Source of the DNA: Prado023 sp963788325
GTDB taxonomy: Bacteria; Actinomycetota; Actinomycetes; S36-B12; CAIYMF01
Direction: 5' to 3'
DNA length: 64,000 bases
Assembly: GCA_963788325.1 (NCBI GenBank)
Contig: CAWBGJ010000009.1
Location: 1-64,000 of the forward strand
A program made the translations under genes and the position numbers. The notes under the pieces were generated by a model. It was not told where the DNA came from and searched no databases. It worked only from the letters and a program-made list of their open reading frames with translations. Shown piece after piece: positions 42,613-51,619 of the stretch (the stretch's first letter is position 1; every line of letters starts with the position of its first letter).

Positions 42613-43527
42613 ATGACGATCGAGGTTCACGACGGGGTGGACGCCGAGGTGGGGCACCTGCGGGTGCGGCGGGTCCTCCCGCGGCGCCGACTGCGCACCG
42701 TCGGGGCGTGGTGCTTCGCCGATCACATGGGTCCGGCCGAGGTCACCGAGACCGCCGGACTCGACGTCGGCCCGCACCCGCACACCGGCCTGCAGACCGT
42801 GACCTGGCTGATGGACGGAGCGATCCTGCATCGCGACAGCCTGGGCAGCGAGCAGCTGATCCGCCCCGGCCAGGTCAACCTGATGACCGCCGGGCGCGGC
42901 GTCGTACACGCCGAGGAGAAGACCGGGACCTACCGGGGCACGCTGCAGGGGATGCAGCTCTGGGTTGCCCAACCAGAGCACGAGCGGCATGGCGAGCCCG
43001 GCTTCGAGCACCACGCGGACCTCCCGCAGGTGCACTGGGACAATGCCGAGGCGACCCTCCTCGCGGGCGCCTACCTCGGGGCCACCTCCCCGGCCTCGTT
43101 CGGCACCGACCTGCTCGGCATGCAGGTGACGCTGCGTCCCGGCCTGACGACCTTCGAGCTGCGCCCGGAGTTCGAGTATGCGGTGATCGCCCTCGACGGA
43201 CCAGTCCTGGTCGGTGGCCATCAGGCCCAACCGCGCAGCAGCACACGCCCCGGGCAGATCGCAGCCCTGGGCACAGGCCACGACGAGATCACCGTCGAGG
43301 TCCTCGAGCCGACCCGGATGATGCTGCTCGGGGGCACGCCCTTCGGCGAGCCGGTGTTCATGTGGTGGAACTTCGTGGCCCGCAGCGCCGACGAGGTCTC
43401 GTCGTTCTACTCCGACTGGCGCCAGGGGGCCGAACGGTTCGGCGAGGTCGACTCGACCCTGGCCCGCATCCCGGCACCGCCCCCGCCGTGGGAGCCGATC
43501 CGCGTGTCCACTGCATCTGATGGGTGA
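42613..43527 (+). CDS. Pirin-family cupin protein
   Basis: Intact, 304 residues, two cupin halves. The N-terminal metal-site motifs are clear: GPHPHTGLQTVTWLMDGAILHRDSLGSEQLIRPGQVNLMTAGRGVVHAEE, giving the HxH...H..E ligands of pirins. The C-terminal half has LRPEFEYAVIALDGPVLV. Bacterial pirins include quercetin dioxygenases and regulators; the precise role is unknown. It is preceded by tRNA-Arg. Confidence 0.92.
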   Translation: MTIEVHDGVDAEVGHLRVRRVLPRRRLRTVGAWCFADHMGPAEVTETAGLDVGPHPHTGLQTVTWLMDGAILHRDSLGSEQLIRPGQVNLMTAGRGVVHAEEKTGTYRGTLQGMQLWVAQPEHERHGEPGFEHHADLPQVHWDNAEATLLAGAYLGATSPASFGTDLLGMQVTLRPGLTTFELRPEFEYAVIALDGPVLVGGHQAQPRSSTRPGQIAALGTGHDEITVEVLEPTRMMLLGGTPFGEPVFMWWNFVARSADEVSSFYSDWRQGAERFGEVDSTLARIPAPPPPWEPIRVSTASDG

Positions 43528-43634
43528 GCAGGACCACGCGTGGGCCCAGCAGGGGCAGGATCAGCGCAACCTGGCCCAACGAGCAGCAGGTGTCCCCGCA
43601 AGCCGGGTCGCCGAGCACTCCGGGGGCCGCGGAC

Positions 43635-43664
43635 TTGAATCCCATATACCCCCTGGGGTATAGT
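43635..43664 (+). promoter_or_regulatory. Promoter with copper-type (CsoR-like) operator
   Basis: A perfect 8-bp inverted repeat with 2-bp spacer, TATACCCCCTGGGGTATA, lies at 43645-43662. It is embedded in a promoter: -35 TTGAAT at 43635 and -10 TATAGT at 43659, spacer 18 bp. TACCCC...GGGGTA palindromes overlapping -10 are typical of CsoR-family metal repressors. Binding by CsoR is an inference. Confidence 0.75.
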
Positions 43665-43693
43665 GGAACCACCAGACCTCGAAGGAGACCCTC

Positions 43694-43810
43694 ATGTGCA
43701 GTCCCGCCATCTGCCGTTCCTGTGGAAACGTGACCTACTCCGGTTGCGGCCAGCACGTCGACCAGGTCCTGGCCAACGTGCCTGAGTCGCGCAGGTGCTC
43801 CTGCCGCTGA
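43694..43810 (+). CDS. 38-residue Cys-rich mini-protein
   Basis: A short gene with GAAGGAG 7-13 bases before its ATG. The protein begins MCSPAICRSCGNVTYSGCGQ and ends with CSC; Cys at 2, 7, 10, 18, 35 and 37 and His at 21 could bind one or two metal ions. Related short actinobacterial proteins with CxxC...GCGxH are known to me only as uncharacterised. Control by the metal-type operator upstream suggests a role in copper or other soft-metal handling. Confidence 0.7.
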   Translation: MCSPAICRSCGNVTYSGCGQHVDQVLANVPESRRCSCR

Positions 43811-43857
43811 GCCCCCCTGACCCGGCCTCCTGACCTTCGGCCCGGTCGCCGCCCGAC

Positions 43858-43863
43858 TACTGT
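43858..43863 (+). promoter_or_regulatory. -10 box TACTGT for a leaderless exporter mRNA
   Basis: TACTGT followed by six bases and the ATG at 43870. The predicted transcript starts at the codon, without an SD sequence. Confidence 0.5.
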
Positions 43864-43869
43864 CCCGGC

Positions 43870-45028
43870 ATGGATACCCCCCCGGCCTTGGGCCGCACGG
43901 CGATCACCGGCGCTGGGAGCCATGCCCTGGACCGGTCACGGAACTCCCTGGCCGAGGTTCGCCGCTCGTGGCGGGTGATCCTCCAGGCGGTGGTCGCCGC
44001 GACGCTGGCCTATGCCGCAGCCGAAGCCCTCGGCCATGACGTCCCCTTCTTCGCGCCCATCGCGGCCGTGGCCACGGTCGCGGTCTCGCTGGCCCACCGC
44101 CTGCGCCGGGCGACCGAGACTCCTGGTGGGCAATGCCATCGGGATCCTGCTCGCCGACCTGCTGATCGCCCAGATCGGCACCGGCGCATGGCAGGTGGGC
44201 CTCGTTGTGGCGCTGGCCCTGACCGGCGCGATCCTCGCCGGCGGCGGGCCGATCCTGATCATGCAGACCACCTCGGCGGCCGTCCTGATCGCCACGCTGA
44301 CCCCGCCGACTGCAGATCAGCCGTGGAACATCGACCGGTTCGTCGATGCGCTGATCGGAGGCGGGATCGGCCTGGCGGTCTCGGCGCTGCTGATGCCGGT
44401 GGACCCGGCACGCCACGTCCGCGCCGCGACCGAGCCGGTCCTGGTCGCGCTCGGCGACGGGTACCGTCGGGTGGCCGAGGCGCTCGGCGCCCAGGACCAC
44501 GCAGCGGCGGGACGTGCGCTCGCGGACCTGCGGGCCACGGCGCCGGCACTGTCCACGTTCCAGGGTGGCCTCGAAGCGACCCGTGAGTCGGTCCGGCTCG
44601 CACCCTGGTACTGGGGTCAGCGCACGGTGCTGGCCTCCTACGCACTGGCCGGATTCCACCTCGACAACGCGCTTCGCAACCTGCGGGTGCTGGCCAGGCA
44701 GGCCGCGGCGGCCCTCGACCGCGACGAATACGTCCCACCGGAGATCCCCGGCGCTATCAGCGAACTGGCCGCAGGGACCTCAGAACTCGGGGCGGTTCTG
44801 GCAGGCGACGCGGACCCGGCCAGCGTGAGGGCAGCCCTCCTGGCCGCGGTGGCACGCACCGACGGGGTGGCCGAGGCCGACTTCGCCGGCGCCGGACCGA
44901 CCGGAGCCTTCAACGCCCCGATGATCGCCCAGATCCGGCTGTCCGCGGCCGACCTGCTCCAGGCCACCGGCCTGTCCGCGCTCGACGCGGCGACCGCGAT
45001 CCGGGCCAGCGGCGACCCGTCCGACTGA
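43870..45028 (+). CDS. FUSC/aromatic acid exporter family protein (one frameshift)
   Basis: An inner-membrane protein of about 385 residues. The N-terminal membrane half contains VILQAVVAATLAYAAAEALG, PFFAPIAAVATVAVSLA, LLVGNAIGILLADLLIAQIG, and VALIGGGIGLAVSALLMPVDPARH-like segments; the C-terminal half is helical and cytoplasmic (LADLRATAPALSTFQGGLEATRESVRLAPWYW). This matches the aromatic acid exporter/FUSC family. One break near 44130 links the first two segments. Confidence 0.85.
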
Positions 45029-45060
45029 AGCCCGACGCGTGGGGCCTGTCTGCTGACGCC

Positions 45061-46559
45061 TCAGGAACACCTCAAGGTGAGCGGAAGCCGGACGCGCACG
45101 GTGGTGCCGACCCCGGCCTGTGAGTCGATCGCGACCTCGCCGCGATGGGCGGCCACGATGGCCGCCACGATCGCCAGGCCCAGGCCCGAGCCCCCCGCTC
45201 GCGCGAGCGGGCCACGTCAGCACGGAAGAACCGCTCGAAGGCCCGGTCGGCGACCTCCTTGGCCATCCCCTCGCCCTGGTCGCTGATCTCCACCAGCGCC
45301 CGGCCATCGTCAGTGGTCCCCACATGGACCCGGACCGGCAGTTCGGACGGCGAGTAGCGCAGTGCATTGGACACCAGGTTGTCCACGACCTGGCGCAGCG
45401 CAGCGGCATCGCCCAGCACGGCGACCGCCTCGGAGTCGTGGTCGACTTCGACCTCGATCTCACGCTGCGGCGCAGCGACCCGTGCACTGACGACAGCATC
45501 GCCGACCACTCCCACGAGGTCCACCGGCTCCTGCTCCATCGGGCGCTGCTGGTCCAACCGAGCCAGCAGCAACAGGTCATCGACCAGGACACCCATGCGC
45601 GCGGCCTCGTTCTCGATCCGCCCCATCGCGTCGTCAAGCGGTGGTCCCGGGTCCACGGCACCGATCCGGTACAGCTCGGCGAACCCCCGGACCGAGGTCA
45701 ACGGTGTGCGCAGCTCATGGCTGGCATCGGCGACGAACTGCCGCATCCTCGTCTCTGAGGCCTGGGCTCGGGCGGCTGACTCGTGGGCTCGGGACTCCGA
45801 GGCCGCCTGGGCAGCGAAGGCGCCCTGCACGTTGTCGGCCATCGTGTTGAACGACGACGCCAGGCTGCCGATCTCCGTGCGAGGGTCATCGCCCGGGGCG
45901 CGCTGGGCCAGGTCACCGGCGGCGATCGCGGCGGCGGCCTGCTCCACGCCCTCCAGCGGTCGTAGGCTGGCACGGATCAGCACCCGCCCGGCCAAGCCGA
46001 GCAGAACCAGCACCACGAGGCCGATCGCCACCTCGATCAGGATCAGCCGGGAGACGGTCGAGTCGATCCCGCCGATGTCCTGGGCCACCGTCACCGACCC
46101 CTCGCCGTCGGCCAGGGGCACGATGAGGGCCCGCCACCGGGTCGCGCCGGACTCCGAGTCCACGACGAACGGCTGGCCCGATCGGTCCGCCGCCTCCTGC
46201 ACGGAGACGACGGGAAGCACCGGAGGGTCCGTCAGGGCCGCAGCCCCGGCGGTGGTCTGGACCTCCACGCCGGTGGCGTCGGCCCACTGGGCATAGGTGA
46301 TCTGCGGCCCCACCGGCCCGGGACGGGACGGATCGCGGGCGTCGGGCGGCAGTGGCAGGGGGCCGACCGGCTGCGCGGCCGCCTGGGCCATTCCCTCGAG
46401 GTTGCGATCCACCTGGGTGTAGAGATACCCCCGCAGGGCCGTCACCGCAGCCAGCCCGGCCACGAGCAGGCCGACCGCGACCAGCCCCATCAGCAGCGCG
46501 ACCAGCCGGGTGCGCAGCGGCCATCCCGACACCCAGTGGTGCATCCGACCCGCGGCCAT
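45061..46559 (-). CDS. phoR: Sensor histidine kinase, PhoR-like (frameshift near the end)
   Basis: About 500 residues. Two membrane helices (LVALLMGLVAVGLLVAGLAAV and VAIGLVVLVLLGLAGRVLI) flank an extracytoplasmic sensor. A HAMP domain follows, then the H box FVADASHELRTPLTSVRGFAELYR with the phospho-acceptor His, the N box VDNLVSNALRYSP and the G1 box ISDQGEGM. The G2 box and the C-terminus RVRLPLTLRCS require a frame change near 45200. The ATG overlaps the regulator's stop (TGATG), so the pair is coupled. Confidence 0.92.
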
Positions 46560-47329
46560 CAGCGCGCTCGCGGGGTGCGCAGGACGTATCCGACCCCGCG
46601 CACGGTGTGCAGCAGGCGGGGTTCGGTCGTGTCGACCTTGCGACGCAGGTAGGACACGTAGGTCTCCACGACCGTCGCCTCGCCGCCGAAGTCGTAGTGC
46701 CACACGTGGTCGAGGATCTGGGCCTTGGACAGCACCCTTCCGGGGTTGGTCATGAAGTACCGCAGCAGCTTGAACTCGGTCGGGGACAGCTCGACCGGGA
46801 CCCCCTCCTTGAACACCTCGTGAGCGTCCTCATCGAGCTCGATGTCGGCGAACACCATCCGCTGGGTGTCGGCTTCGGACTCGAGGCCCGCTCGGCGCAG
46901 GATGGCCCGGATCCGGGCCACGACCTCGCCGAGGCTGAACGGCTTGGTGACGTAGTCGTCGGCACCCAGAGTCAGGCCCATGATCCGGTCCTCGACGGCA
47001 TCGCGGGCGGTCAGGAACAGCACGGGTGCCGTGACCCCGTCCTGGCGCATCCGACGGACGACCTCGAACCCGTCGAGTCCGGGCATCATGACGTCGAGCA
47101 CGACGAGGTCCGGTGCACTGGCCACGGCCAGGTGCAGGGCCTGGGTGCCGTTCGTGGCGGACTGGACCTCGAAGCCGGCGAACCGCAGGCTCGCGCTGAG
47201 CAGCTCCACGATGTTCGGCTCGTCGTCGACGACGAGGAGCCTGGCTTCGGGGGTTCCCATGGGCGTGCCTGCCGGGAGGAGCTCGAAGGGCCCGTCGCCG
47301 GGCTGGGTGGGCGTCGCCGATGAAGTCAT
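46559..47329 (-). CDS. phoP: OmpR-family response regulator, PhoP-like
   Basis: Intact, 256 residues. Receiver: RLLVVDDEPNIVELLSASLRFAGFEV, phospho-acceptor Asp in VVLDVMMPGLDGFEVV, GADDYVTKPFSLGEVVARIR. The C-terminal winged helix has VELSPTEFKLLRYFMTNPGRVLSKAQILDHVW and VVETYVSYLRRKVDTTEPRLLHTVRGVGYVLR. The spacing and wording are close to M. tuberculosis PhoP. PhoP-type direct repeats lie just upstream, suggesting autoregulation. Confidence 0.93.
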   Translation of the reverse strand: MTSSATPTQPGDGPFELLPAGTPMGTPEARLLVVDDEPNIVELLSASLRFAGFEVQSATNGTQALHLAVASAPDLVVLDVMMPGLDGFEVVRRMRQDGVTAPVLFLTARDAVEDRIMGLTLGADDYVTKPFSLGEVVARIRAILRRAGLESEADTQRMVFADIELDEDAHEVFKEGVPVELSPTEFKLLRYFMTNPGRVLSKAQILDHVWHYDFGGEATVVETYVSYLRRKVDTTEPRLLHTVRGVGYVLRTPRAR

Positions 47330-47372
47330 GGACCCATCATGGGGGCCCATTCGTGCAGGAGTCTGGCAGTTT

Positions 47373-47390
47373 CCTGTGAGAACGCTGTGA
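47373..47390. promoter_or_regulatory. PhoP-type direct repeat, site 1
   Basis: CCTGTGA-GAAC-GCTGTGA, which on the other strand reads TCACAGC-GTTC-TCACAGG. This matches the M. tuberculosis PhoP box TCACAGC-N4-TCACAGC at 13 of 14 repeat positions. It lies 44 bp upstream of the phoP start. Confidence 0.75.
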
Positions 47391-47487
47391 AACCTGCGGC
47401 TCCTGCAGCGGCCGTGCGGCCCCGGCATCCCGGCGCCCACCCTGTGCACGCTCCTGCCCCGCAACTCCCCGGCGCCACCCAGAGGAC

Positions 47488-47505
47488 TCCCAGGGTTCTC
47501 ACAGG
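47488..47505. promoter_or_regulatory. PhoP-type direct repeat, site 2
   Basis: TCCCAGG-GTTC-TCACAGG, a weaker copy with the same GTTC spacer as site 1, 23 bp upstream of the glycosyltransferase start. It could let PhoP control the divergent sugar-transfer genes. Confidence 0.55.
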
Positions 47506-47528
47506 GTCGGGCGCAACTCTGGGCGCCA

Positions 47529-48921
47529 TGGCACTCACCGACCTGCAGACCCGAGCGCGACTGGCTGTCGGCCACGGCATGCGCACCACAGCGGAGGACT
47601 CCATGCCCCTGGCCCCAGCCGTCGACATCGTCATCCCGGTGTACAACGAGGCGCGTCGACCTCGAGCCCAGCGTCCGAGCGCTGTGCACGCCACCTGCGC
47701 GAGGGCCTGCCCTACACGTTCCGCATCACGATCGCCGACAACGCGAGCACCGACCCGACCCCGGAGATCGCCGCGGGCCTGGCCGAGGAGCTCCCCGAGG
47801 TCCGAGTGGTCCACCTGGAGCGAGAAGGGCCGGGGTCGGGCGCTGCGCGAGGTGTGGGCTGCCAGCGACGCCGACGGTCCTTGCCTACATGGACGTCGAC
47901 CTGTCCACCGACCTCGGCTGCCGTGCTGCCGCTGGTCGCCCCACTGCTGTCGGGGCACTCCGACATCGCGATCGGCACCCGGCTCGCACCGGGTTCGCGC
48001 GTCGTGCGCGGACCGAAGCGCGAGTTCATCTCCCGGTCGCTACAACCTGCTCCTGCGCACCACTCTCGGCGCGCGGTTCAGCGATGCGCAGTGCGGGTTC
48101 AAGGCCATCCGCGCTGACGCGGCCGCCGCACTGCTGCCGCTGGTCGAGGACTCGGAGTGGTTCTTCGACACCGAGCTGCTGGTGCTCGCCGAGCGTTCCG
48201 GGCATGCGCATCCACGAGGTCCCCGTCGACTGGGTCGACGACCCGGACAGCCGCGTGGACATCCTCGACACGGCCCGCAAGGACCTCGCGGGGATCTGGC
48301 GGCTGGTCCGCGGGCTGGGCACCGGCCGGATCCCCCTGGCCACGCTGCGCCACGTCGACTCCGCAGAACGGGCCAGCGACGCACCGCGCGGGATCCTCGA
48401 GCCAGTTGGTGCGCTTCGCCCTCATCGGTGTGGCCAGCACCCTGGCCTACGCCGCCGTGTACTGGGTCCTGCGCGGGCCGATGAGCGCGCAGTGGGCCAA
48501 TGCGATGGCCCTGCTGCTCACCGCCGTGGGCAACACCGCAGCCAACCGCTGGTTCACGTTCGGCGTTCGTGGCCGGTCCGGCCGGTGGCGCCACCAGGCC
48601 CAGGGTCTGGTGGTCTTCGCGGTGGGCCTGGCCGTGACGAGCGGCAGCCTCGCACTGCTCGGGGCGGTGGCCCCCGGGGCCTCGCACGGCGTCGAACTCG
48701 TCGTGCTGACCGTCGCCAACATCGTGGCCACGATCCTGCGATTCCTGATGTACCGCGCCTGGGTGTTCGGCCGCCAGCGCGCGTCGGCCGCGGCGCCGAG
48801 CGTGGCCCGGACCGAACTCGAGCCGCACGACGGTGCCACACCACGAGCCCGCGCCCCTGCCCCTTTCCCGCCCCCGGGGCACCGGCCCCCGCACCACCCC
48901 GACCACGGAGGTCTGCTGATG
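47529..48921 (+). CDS. GT2 glycosyltransferase fused to a GtrA membrane domain (frameshifted)
   Basis: The N-terminal part is a polyprenyl-phosphate mannosyltransferase-like GT2 domain: VDIVIPVYNEA, TIADNASTDPTPEIA, YMDVDLSTDL, FSDAQCGFKAIRADAA and DSEWFFDTELLVLAERSG. The C-terminal part is a four-helix GtrA domain (VRFALIGVASTLAYAAVYWVLR, NTAANRWFTFG, VVLTVANIVATILRFLMYRAWVF). Such fusions make and flip polyprenyl-linked sugars. At least five breaks exist; the C-terminal end merges with the next start and is approximate. Confidence 0.85.
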
Positions 48922-51221
48922 ATCACGAACACCCCGACCCACGACACCTGGTGGAGCCCCACCCCGGACCAGCCCAACCCACGACCTGACGGGTCGCCGG
49001 GCGGATCGGGTCAGCTCCTCGCCGATCCGCTGCCGGAGGCTGCCCGCGTCGCATCTGGCCCGCAGGCCCCGATCAAGCGCTCGCCGAGGTGGGCGCGCTG
49101 GGCGCTGGCTGGCTTGCTGGCGGTCACCGCCGTGCTCTACCTCTGGGACCTGAGCGCCAACGGCTGGGCCAACTCCTACTACTCCGCCGCCGTACAGGCC
49201 GGCGGCGCGAGCTGGAAGGCCTGGTTCTTCGGCAGCCTCGACGCGGCCAACTCCATCACCGTCGACAAGACCACCGGCCTCGCTGTGGCTGATGGGCCTG
49301 AGCGTGCGCCTCTTCGGCTTGAGCTCGTGGTCGATCCTGGTGCCGCAGGCACTGCTCGGCGTGGCGAGCGTCGGGGTCGCTCTATCGCCACGGTTCGCCG
49401 GTGGTTCGGGCCGTCGGCCGGGCTGATCGCGGGCGCGGTGCTGGCCCTCACACCGGTGGCGACGCTGATGTTCCGGTTCAACAACCCCGACGCGCTGCTG
49501 GTGTTCCTGCTCGTCTGCGCCGCCTGGGCCATGGGCCGGGCCACCGAGAAGGCGTCGCTGCGCTGGATCATGCTCGCCGGCGCGTTCGTCGGCTTCGCCT
49601 TCCTGGCCAAGATGATGCAGGCCTTCCTCGTGCTGCCGGGGTTCGTGGCGATGTACGCCGCTCGCGGCCCCGACGGACCTGCGGCGGCGGATCGGACATC
49701 TGGTCGCCGCTTTCGCTGCCGATGATCGTCGCCGGCGGGTGGTGGGTCGCGATCGTCGAGCTGTGGCCGGCGCGCTCGCGGCCCTACATCGGCGGCTCGC
49801 AGAACAACTCCGTGCTCGAACTGCATGCTCGGCTACAACGGCTTCGGCCGGCTGACCGGCAATGAGACCGGCAGCGTCGTCGGTGGCGGCGGCCAGGGCG
49901 GGTCGATGTGGGGCGAGACCGGCTGGGATCGGCTGTTCACGGCCTCCTACGGCGGCCAGATCGCCTGGCTGCTGCCCGCGGCGCTGGTCATGATCGCGGT
50001 GCTGCTCTGGATCTCACGACGAGGTGCGGCGCACGGACCTCACCCGGGCCGCGGTGATCTCGCTGGGGCGGCTGGCTGCTGGTCACCGCCGCGGTGATCT
50101 CGTTCAGCCAGGGCATCATCCACGAGTACTACACGGTGGCCCTGGCGCCCGCGATCGGAGCGCTGGTCGGGATCGGCTCGCTCGCGCTCTGGGCGCACCG
50201 GACGCAGTGGTGGGCGCGAGTCACCGGCGCTGGCCTCATCGCCGGATCGGCATGGTGGGCCGCGATCCTCCTGGGCCGCTCCGCAGACTTCGCCGGGTGG
50301 CTCATCCCGCTGGTCCTCGTCACCGGGCTCGCCGCTGCCGGTGCGTTCCTGGTCGCCCCGATGCTTCGCGGGCCGATGGGGCAGCGCGTGGCGCTGGGAG
50401 CCGGCATCGTCGGGCTGGTCGTGGCGCTCGCCGGTCCGCTGGCCTACTCGGTGGAGACGGCAACGAGCCCAGCATCCGGATCCCTGCCGTCGGCCGGGCC
50501 GACTGTGGCAGGCGCCAGCACCGGCCCGGGCGGGCGTGGCCCCGGTGGCGCAGGCCGCCCGGGCGGCGGGGGCCAACTGCCCGGCGCCACCGGCAACCAG
50601 GGCACGACCGGCACTCCCGGTGGGACGCTCCCCGGCGGAACACTGCCCGGCGGAACGGGCGGCCAGGCCGGCACCCTCCCCGGCGGCCCCGGCGGAACAC
50701 TGCCCGGCGGAGCGGGCAGCCAGGGCGCAACGGGGCAGGCCCTCCCCGGGTTCCCGGGCGGACAGGGTGGACCGGGCACCGGCGGTGGCGGCCGCGGCGG
50801 CCCGGGGTCCCTGCTCGAGGCCAGCACCCCGAGCGCCGAGCTCACCGCGGCACTGGTCGCCGATGCCGAGCAGTTCACGTGGGTGGCGGCTGCGGTCGGC
50901 GCCAACGCAGCAGCCGGGTACCAGCTGGCCAGTGAGGAGCCGGTCATGGCGATCGGCGGCTTCAACGGCAGCGATCCCTCCCCGACGCTGGCCCAGTTCC
51001 AGGCGCTGGTCGCCGCAGGCCAGATCCACTGGTTCCTCGGTGGCGGTGACGGGTTCGGCACCCAGATGGGCGGCTCGCAGTCGGCTGCGGAGATCAGCGC
51101 ATGGGTGGAGTCGAACTTCCCGGCCACCACGATCGACGGGACCACCCTGTACGACCTGAGTGCGTCCGATCTGGCTGCACAGGCACCGGAGGCGGCTGCC
51201 GCCGCGTCGGTGGCTCTCTGA
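48919..51221 (+). CDS. GT39-like membrane glycosyltransferase with Gly-rich linker (frameshifted)
   Basis: About 770 residues. The N-terminus has LYLWDLSANGWANSYYSAAVQAGG and ITVDK, typical of actinobacterial ArnT-like transferases, followed by many membrane helices and EYYTVALAPAIGALVG. A collagen-like Gly/Pro linker (repeats of TLPGG and GGxGG, about 50560-50820) leads to an extracytoplasmic domain EQFTWVAAAVGANAAAGYQLASEEPVMAIGGFNG...IHWFLGGG. Breaks include CTC-g-CTG (about 49280) and TAT-c-GCC (49386). SD GGAGG precedes the ATG. It probably uses the polyprenyl sugar made by the upstream enzyme. Confidence 0.88.
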
Positions 51222-51346
51222 GCCACGCGTCCCGGGTCGTGCCCAGCGGTGAACGCCGGCGGGCACGACCCGAAGCCAGCGCGCTGACCGCGGGCGACGC
51301 GCACAAACCCGGGACTCTCGACCTCTGCCCCGGGACCAAGGTCCTT

Positions 51347-51364
51347 GGTTAGGCAAGCCTAACC
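51347..51364 (+). promoter_or_regulatory. DtxR/IdeR iron box upstream of feoA
   Basis: A perfect inverted repeat GGTTAGGCAAGCCTAACC. It aligns with the 19-bp DtxR consensus at about 16 positions and carries the TTAGG...CCTAA core. A -10-like TATCCT (51371-51376) follows, so bound repressor would block transcription when iron is sufficient. Confidence 0.8.
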
Positions 51365-51382
51365 ATGCGGTATCCTTCCCCC

Positions 51383-51619
51383 ATGCCGCTGGACCAAGCT
51401 CCCCTCGGGGTGCCGTTGACTGTCGTCACTGCGTCCGCGGCCTCCCCTGCGATCAGCCGTCGCCTGGCCGAACTGGGCATCCGTCCGGGCGTGACGGTCC
51501 GTGTACAGAGCCGGACCAGCGGCGGGGGCGCGCTCCTGGCCATCGGCGACGATCGACTCGCCGTCGCGCGCGTCATCCTGACCGGCATCCACGTCGACCT
51601 GGCGCCGGCCCATGTCTGA
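51383..51619 (+). CDS. feoA: Ferrous iron transport protein A
   Basis: 78 residues, an SH3-like FeoA domain: LGVPLTVVTASAASPAISRRLAELGIRPGVTVRVQSR and ALLAIGDDRLAVARVILTGIHV. ATG 51383 is exactly 7 bases after the -10 box, so the mRNA is probably leaderless; the earlier in-frame ATG (51365) lies in the promoter. FeoA overlaps feoB by 8 bp. Confidence 0.92.
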   Translation: MPLDQAPLGVPLTVVTASAASPAISRRLAELGIRPGVTVRVQSRTSGGGALLAIGDDRLAVARVILTGIHVDLAPAHV

